Shown here: one piece after another, positions 6,013 to 9,562 of the stretch
Layout: each line of letters begins with the position of its first letter
Position numbering within the stretch: position 1 is the stretch's first letter
Origin: Candidatus Moranbacteria bacterium GW2011_GWE2_36_40
GTDB taxonomy: Bacteria > Patescibacteriota > Minisyncoccia > Moranbacterales > GWC2-37-73
Reading direction: 5' to 3'
NCBI GenBank assembly: GCA_000991645.1
Contig: LBRX01000036.1
Coordinates: forward strand, 1-9,562
Length of the DNA stretch: 9,562 nucleotides
Translations under genes and position numbers: made by a program
Notes under the pieces: generated by a model
Databases searched by the model: none
What the model was told of the DNA's origin: nothing
Seen by the model: the letters and a program-made list of their open reading frames with translations, nothing else

Positions 6013-6723
6013 ATGAATCATGAAAAGCCAATAATTTCACTTCAAAACATTAAAAAATCTTACCTTATAGGAGATACTTCTTATGAGGCACTGAAGGGAG
6101 TTTCATTCGACGTATTTGAAGGAGATTTTATTTCGATTATGGGTCCATCAGGGTCTGGAAAATCAACATTAATGAATATTATTGGTACATTGGATGTTGC
6201 GACAAAAGGAAAGTATTTTTTTAATGATTTGAATATCACTCATTATACCGAGGATGAATTGGCACAAGTTAGAAATGAAAAAATTGGTTTTGTGTTCCAA
6301 TCATTTAATCTCATTCCAAGAGTAAGTGTCTACAATAATATTGAGCGCCCAATGATCTATAGCAATAAAATAACTCGCAGTGAGCGGAGAGAAAGAGTTG
6401 TTTCTGCTTTGAAAGCTGTTCATCTAGAAAATAAGATTGATAATATGCCAAATCAACTTTCTGGTGGTCAAGTTCAAAGAGTTGCAATTGCTCGTTCGCT
6501 CGTTATGAACCCAGAAATAATTTTGGCAGATGAGCCAACTGGGAATTTGGACAGTAAAACATCTCATGATGTGATGCAATTTTTTCAATCTCTTAATCAA
6601 CAAGGAAAAACTATTATTTTAATTACTCATGAGTCTGATATTGCAGCTTATGCAAAAAAGTCGATAATACTTAAGGATGGTTTTATTGTTGAGGAAAAAA
6701 GTAATTCTAATAATCTTGGATAA
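6013..6723 (+). CDS. ABC transporter ATP-binding protein, MacB/LolD/YknY type
   Basis: This 236-residue cytoplasmic ATPase powers the FtsX-type permease encoded next. All motifs are intact: Walker A GPSGSGKST (44-52), Q-loop Gln96, signature LSGGQ (149-153) followed by QRVAIARSL, Walker B IILADE (169-174), D-loop NLD (178-180) and switch His206 in THE. The sequence AVHLENKIDNMPNQLSGGQ and the EPTGNLDSKT stretch are typical of the LolD/MacB/FtsE group, which drives lipoprotein release or peptide and toxin export by moving an extracytoplasmic partner rather than by passing substrate through a membrane pore. The gene ends 3 nt before the permease start, so ATPase and permease are separate polypeptides here, unlike fused E. 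coli MacB and like B. subtilis YknY/YknZ. There is no Shine-Dalgarno. Confidence 0.95.
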   Translation: MNHEKPIISLQNIKKSYLIGDTSYEALKGVSFDVFEGDFISIMGPSGSGKSTLMNIIGTLDVATKGKYFFNDLNITHYTEDELAQVRNEKIGFVFQSFNLIPRVSVYNNIERPMIYSNKITRSERRERVVSALKAVHLENKIDNMPNQLSGGQVQRVAIARSLVMNPEIILADEPTGNLDSKTSHDVMQFFQSLNQQGKTIILITHESDIAAYAKKSIILKDGFIVEEKSNSNNLG

Positions 6724-6726
6724 TCT

Positions 6727-7947
6727 ATGAGTTTTTTTGACGCTTTTAATGTTTCATTTTCATCTCTTAATCACAATAGACTTAGAACTATTTTGGCTAT
6801 GCTTGGTATTGTTATCGGTATCGCCTCTGTAATTTTAATAATTTCAATTGCCAAAAGTGCAACTTCCTCAGTCACTTCGCAAGTTTCTTCTTTGGGATCA
6901 AACAACATCGCAATTATGCCTGGGACTGAATCAAAAGGCCCTGTTCAAGGCGGAGGAGACACAAAAACATTAACATATGAAGATGCGCAATTTTTCAAAA
7001 AAAATCCAGATTTTCCCAGTGTTACAGCAGTTGCGGCAGTAGTTCAAGGCGGCATGCAAATAATTGGAAATGGTGAAAACATCAACACGACTGTGCAGGG
7101 AGTTGGTGCTGACTACTTTGACATGCAATCTCTGAATATTGAGTATGGAGAATTTTTTACTAGCGAAGATGAAAGTTTTTATTCAAAAGTGGCTGTGATT
7201 GGTCCAGAGGTTGTAACTGATCTTTTTGGTGATGGATCTGATCCCACTGGTCAAATTATTCAAATAAAGTCGCAACTTTTTAGGGTGATTGGAGTAACAA
7301 AAGCAAAAGGAAGCAGCGGTATGAGTAATCCAGACAAATCTGTCTATGTTCCAGTTACTACAGCTGCAAAAATCCTTCTGGGACAAAACTATGTTCAATC
7401 AATTCAAATTTCAGTTTCAGATGTCAGTTTGGTTGAACAAACAAGTTCAGAAATTAAACAAGTATTGATGGAGCGCCATAGCATTACTGACGAAGCGAAT
7501 ATAGATTTTAATATTAAAAGTTCCAAAGAGATGCAAGCAACGCTCAGTAGCATTACAGGAACTTTGACTGCAATGCTTGCAGGTATCGCAGGAATTTCTT
7601 TATTGGTTGGAGGTATTGGTGTGATGAACATTATGCTAGTGAGCGTAACCGAAAGAACAAGAGAAATCGGACTCCTGAAAGCAATTGGTGCTAAGCAAAA
7701 TGACATCCTGCTCCAATTTTTGATTGAAGCTGTGGTTTTGACGGTTTCTGGTGGAATTATAGGCATGATTCTTGGCGAGGTGTTTGCTATGATAGCTACT
7801 GCTGTTATGGGTCTTTCTTTTGTTTTTCAATTATATCCAGTTTTACTGGCAGTAAGTGTCTGCGTGACTATTGGTGTTTTCTTTGGTCTTTATCCTTCGA
7901 GGCGCGCCGCTAAGCTTAACCCTATTGATGCATTAAAGTTTGAGTAA
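6727..7947 (+). CDS. MacB/YknZ-type FtsX-family ABC permease
   Basis: This 406-residue membrane protein has the usual MacB-core layout. An N-terminal helix (about 21-43) is preceded by NHNRLRTILAMLGIVIG, and a large extracytoplasmic MacB_PCD-type domain spans about 44-275. Three C-terminal helices follow (about 282-305, 329-352, 371-390), forming the FtsX domain. The cytoplasmic coupling segment SVTERTREIGLLKAIGA (306-322) contacts the ATPase, and the protein ends in the family-typical PSRRAAKLNPIDALKFE. Length is normal for a permease without a fused ATPase. It should form a dimer with two copies of the ATPase and a hexameric adaptor above. The substrate cannot be read from the sequence; known relatives export peptides, macrolides, lipoproteins or toxins. 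Start at 6727 is 3 nt after the ATPase stop. Confidence 0.95.
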   Translation: MSFFDAFNVSFSSLNHNRLRTILAMLGIVIGIASVILIISIAKSATSSVTSQVSSLGSNNIAIMPGTESKGPVQGGGDTKTLTYEDAQFFKKNPDFPSVTAVAAVVQGGMQIIGNGENINTTVQGVGADYFDMQSLNIEYGEFFTSEDESFYSKVAVIGPEVVTDLFGDGSDPTGQIIQIKSQLFRVIGVTKAKGSSGMSNPDKSVYVPVTTAAKILLGQNYVQSIQISVSDVSLVEQTSSEIKQVLMERHSITDEANIDFNIKSSKEMQATLSSITGTLTAMLAGIAGISLLVGGIGVMNIMLVSVTERTREIGLLKAIGAKQNDILLQFLIEAVVLTVSGGIIGMILGEVFAMIATAVMGLSFVFQLYPVLLAVSVCVTIGVFFGLYPSRRAAKLNPIDALKFE

Positions 7948-8010
7948 TTAATTATTTATATAAATCCAATCAATTCTGCGATTTTTTGCAATTTGATTAG
8001 TATTAACAAG

Positions 8011-8385
8011 ATGGAGAAAAAAGAAAAAATCGGGATTATTGTAGGAGCTGTAGTGTTTTTGCTATGCGTTGCGGTATTTTCGGTTTATGCAGTGAAACAA
8101 TCTAACAAAGGAAGGCGGGATAATCAATTGCAGGATGCAGGCATGAATAGTCAATCTTTTGACAAGGATCAGCCGAACATTTCAGTTGAAGTAGCGACAG
8201 CTTGCCAAGGAAAGGCTGAGGGAGATGCATGCGAAGCAACATCTCCTCAGGATAGCGACAAGCAATCAGGAACATGTAAAAAAATGGGAAACAATGATCA
8301 ATTAATATGTTTGCCAGCTAATATGCCAACAAGACCAAACGGCGGGGAAAATCGTCCAGCTCCCACGCAAGATGGAATGAGATAA
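8011..8385 (+). CDS. membrane-anchored Cys-rich small protein
   Basis: Starting at the ATG at 8011 gives 124 residues. An in-frame TTG at 7993 is possible but has no ribosome binding site and adds only MISINK. MEKKEK is followed by a membrane helix (about 7-27), then a polar outside region. Four extracytoplasmic Cys fall in the pattern ACQGKAEGDACE (65, 74), GTCKK (89) and LICLPA (100), suggesting two disulfides in a small knot-like domain. I recall similar C-x-G-x-x-E-G-D-x-C, GTC, CxP patterns in scattered bacterial secreted proteins of unknown function. The tail (104-124) is rich in Pro, Asn and Gly. It follows the permease by 63 nt with no terminator, so it is probably the last gene of the exporter operon. 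It may be an accessory or immunity-like protein; this is speculation. Confidence 0.7.
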   Translation: MEKKEKIGIIVGAVVFLLCVAVFSVYAVKQSNKGRRDNQLQDAGMNSQSFDKDQPNISVEVATACQGKAEGDACEATSPQDSDKQSGTCKKMGNNDQLICLPANMPTRPNGGENRPAPTQDGMR

Positions 8386-8439
8386 TATTTAAATTGAAGG
8401 CGAATTAGATTTCAAGATGGAACATAATTAGATTAAATA

Positions 8440-8478
8440 TTGTATTATTAAAGAAGTTAATAATTGCTAATAATACAA
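8440..8478 (+). promoter_or_regulatory. perfect 11-bp inverted repeat abutting a start codon
   Basis: TTGTATTATTA (8440-8450) and TAATAATACAA (8468-8478) are perfect reverse complements separated by 17 nt, and the right arm ends at the base before the ATG at 8479. The left arm contains TATTAT (8443-8448), a possible -10, without a good -35. It could be an operator or an RNA hairpin over the start region. The arms are AT-rich, so some chance remains. Confidence 0.4.
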
Positions 8479-9048
8479 ATGCAAAATATTCTTGAGAATA
8501 AAACTTTTCAAAGTGAGGATTGGTCCGAAAGGAAGTTGTCTTCTTTTGAGTTTTCCAATTGTAATTTTTCCAATTGCGATTTCACGCAGGCGGATTTGTC
8601 TGATGCCAAATTTGTTGATTGCATTTTTGAACGTTGCAATCTTTCAAATGTGAAAGTTGCAAATTGCATTTTTAATAATGTTAAATTCAAGGAATGTAAA
8701 ATTGTCGGTGTAATTTTTAGTTCACTGAACAGATTTTTGTTGTCGTGGGGTTTTGATGGCTCAGTTATTAATCTTTGTAATTTTGGTAATTTGGATATTA
8801 AAAAAACGAAATTCACGCAGTGTTCAATAGGGGAGAGTGATTTTTTTGATTGTGATTTGAGCGAGGTTGATTTTTCAAATTCTGATCTGCAATTAACTCG
8901 CTTTCAAAACGTTGATTTGCGCAAATCAAATTTTGTTGGTGCAATAAATTATTCAATAGACCCCATGATAAACAAGATTGCCAAAGCAAAATTTTCATCC
9001 GCAGGGGTAGTTTCCTTGCTCAAGGCTTTTGATATTTTTATTGAATAG
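8479..9048 (+). CDS. pentapeptide-repeat protein
   Basis: This 189-residue protein consists mostly of tandem five-residue repeats with Phe or Leu at the centre, as in NFSNCDFTQADLSDAKF. They should fold into a right-handed square beta-helix. Repeats run at about 19-80 and 98-156, interrupted by a non-repeat loop at 81-97 (FLLSWGFDG). The C-terminal segment (YSIDPMINKIAKAKFS and then LLKAFDIFIE) is a cap seen in many family members. Relatives include the gyrase-protecting Qnr and MfpA proteins, but most have no known role, and repeats alone do not show gyrase binding. There is no signal peptide, so it is probably cytoplasmic. The ATG at 8479 is preferred over a TTG at 8464, which lies inside the inverted repeat. 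No Shine-Dalgarno. It is 93 nt from the exporter operon and may or may not be co-transcribed. Confidence 0.9.
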   Translation: MQNILENKTFQSEDWSERKLSSFEFSNCNFSNCDFTQADLSDAKFVDCIFERCNLSNVKVANCIFNNVKFKECKIVGVIFSSLNRFLLSWGFDGSVINLCNFGNLDIKKTKFTQCSIGESDFFDCDLSEVDFSNSDLQLTRFQNVDLRKSNFVGAINYSIDPMINKIAKAKFSSAGVVSLLKAFDIFIE

Positions 9049-9087
9049 AAAAAGTTCAATTTGTTGAATTTATGTGTGAAATTTAAC

Positions 9088-9115
9088 TTGATTTATTGCT
9101 GTATTATGGTATATT
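9088..9115 (+). promoter_or_regulatory. promoter of the toxin-antitoxin pair
   Basis: TTGATT (9088-9093) lies 16 bp before TATATT (9110-9115), which is preceded by TGG as an extended -10. Transcription would start near 9122, giving a very short leader before the ATG at 9136. Confidence 0.45.
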
Positions 9116-9124
9116 GATGGTATA
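9106..9124 (+). repeat. ATGGTATA direct repeat, possible operator
   Basis: ATGGTATA occurs at 9106-9113 and 9117-9124, exactly 11 bp apart, so both copies face the same side of the helix. The first copy overlaps the -10 box and the second the predicted transcription start. This suits autoregulation by the toxin-antitoxin complex, which is inference. Confidence 0.4.
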
Positions 9125-9135
9125 AGAAAAAATAT

Positions 9136-9441
9136 ATGGGTAAACAAGAAATTAAAGAAAAAGTTCGAGAAGCAATTGAAAATTCTTCTTTCAAAAACGA
9201 CATCCAAAAAGTGTCTCTTTTTGGCTCGCATCTCCATGAAACAGCAAAGGAAGACAGCGATGTAGACATTCTTGTCGAATTCACCCCGGAATCCCACGTG
9301 GGCCTTTTAAAATACGTTGAAATTCAATATACAATTGAGGATCACATTCAGAAAAAGGTCGATTTGCTCACGCCCGAGGGTTTGAGCAAGTTTTTTCGCG
9401 ACAAAGTAATCAATGAAGCAGAACTTATTTATGAAAGATGA
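9136..9441 (+). CDS. mntA: MntA-type minimal nucleotidyltransferase antitoxin
   Basis: This 101-residue protein is a minimal nucleotidyltransferase (MNT). The catalytic signature is present: GS at 30-31 in LFGSHLHETAKEDSDVDILVEF, the paired Asp42 and Asp44, and a third carboxylate Asp76 in KKVDLLTP. In studied pairs MntA inactivates the HEPN toxin HepT by attaching AMP groups to a tyrosine near its active site, so it acts as an enzymatic antitoxin. The length fits the family. Its stop overlaps the downstream toxin start by 11 nt, indicating coupled translation. A short promoter with a repeated ATGGTATA box precedes it, and there is no Shine-Dalgarno. All active-site residues I can check are intact, so it is probably functional. 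Confidence 0.92.
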   Translation: MGKQEIKEKVREAIENSSFKNDIQKVSLFGSHLHETAKEDSDVDILVEFTPESHVGLLKYVEIQYTIEDHIQKKVDLLTPEGLSKFFRDKVINEAELIYER

Positions 9442-9562
9442 TAGGGTATATCTCGAACATATCTTGGAAGCTATCGAAAAGATAGAAAAATACATCAAGC
9501 ATGCTGATGATTTTGAGGATTTTTTGAAAAAGGACATGGTGGCTGATGCTGTTATCAGGGAA
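9431..9562 (+). CDS. hepT: HepT-like HEPN toxin (DUF86), cut by window edge
   Basis: The first 44 residues of the gene are in the window, and the frame is open to the last base. The start ATG (9431) overlaps the last 11 nt of the antitoxin gene in another frame. The N-terminal helix RVYLEHILEAIEKIEKYIKH followed by DDFEDFLKKDMVADAVIRE is typical of DUF86/HepT HEPN RNases, which start with an R-x-L-x-x-I-L-x-A-I pattern and continue with an A-V-x-R helix. The catalytic RX4-6H motif and the tyrosine modified by the antitoxin would lie about 50 residues further on, outside the window, so activity cannot be judged. Known members cut RNA or tRNA and stop growth unless held in check by MntA. The identification rests on helix pattern and its pairing with the nucleotidyltransferase. 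Confidence 0.85.
   Translation, partial: MKDDRVYLEHILEAIEKIEKYIKHADDFEDFLKKDMVADAVIRE

Noticed and set aside
7993..8010. TTG start for the Cys-rich protein
   Set aside because: No ribosome binding site; the ATG at 8011 gives a typical basic N-terminus before the membrane helix.
8368..8422. CAAGATGGAA repeated 45 bp apart
   Set aside because: One copy lies in coding sequence and the flanks do not match; probably chance.
8418..8443. Third copy of the ECF promoter motif (TGGAAC) before the pentapeptide gene
   Set aside because: No CGTAT at the required spacing; only TGTATT at a different distance.
8464..8478. TTG start for the pentapeptide-repeat protein
   Set aside because: It lies inside or next to the inverted repeat and adds only five residues; the ATG at 8479 is simpler.
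9053..9070. Hairpin AGTTCAA/TTGAATT after the pentapeptide gene as a terminator
   Set aside because: Short, AT-rich, with a wobble pair and no T-run on the plus strand.
1..9562. Recoded UGA (as in some CPR lineages), CRISPR arrays, tRNA or rRNA
   Set aside because: Genes end normally at TAA or TGA without in-frame UGA; no regularly spaced repeats and no tRNA or rRNA signatures were seen.

Overview
The window is AT-rich bacterial DNA with short intergenic gaps, mostly weak or absent Shine-Dalgarno sequences, and the standard code (TGG tryptophans, TAA and TGA stops). It looks like a Candidate Phyla Radiation (Patescibacteria) genome. The best evidence is an ECF sigma factor followed by a three-helix membrane protein of a type I recall from that group, and a MacAB-like exporter with no TolC-like outer membrane partner nearby. 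This placement is an inference; no rRNA or phylogenetic marker is present.

Left part (1-2129). A short direct repeat that could be a mobile-element end precedes a coiled-coil protein of unknown function (190-1206), which has its own sigma-70-type promoter and a strong terminator. On the minus strand a second unknown protein (1394-1831) has a near-consensus promoter, a strong ribosome binding site and its own terminator. A 26-bp direct repeat (24/26 identical) brackets this gene.

Middle (2130-8385). This is the core of the window. An ECF sigma factor (2183-2767) is followed by a membrane protein with an outward-facing C-terminal domain (2773-3579), which sits where an anti-sigma factor or sensor would be. 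After a terminator come six same-strand genes: a secreted coiled-coil protein, a small membrane-anchored protein, a MacA/YknX-type adaptor, a MacB/YknY-type ATPase, a MacB/YknZ-type FtsX permease and a membrane-anchored Cys-rich protein. The same bipartite motif, GCAAACA then CGTAT with identical spacing, lies upstream of both the sigma gene and the exporter operon. It resembles an ECF promoter (AAC in the -35, CGT in the -10). I infer that the sigma factor activates its own gene and the exporter, forming an envelope-stress export regulon comparable in logic to the sigma-W-controlled yknWXYZ operon of Bacillus subtilis.

Right part (8386-9562). A pentapeptide-repeat protein (8479-9048) has a perfect 11-bp inverted repeat ending exactly at its start codon. 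Then comes a MntA/HepT-type toxin-antitoxin pair: a minimal nucleotidyltransferase (9136-9441) overlapping by 11 bp a HEPN-type toxin gene that runs off the window edge.
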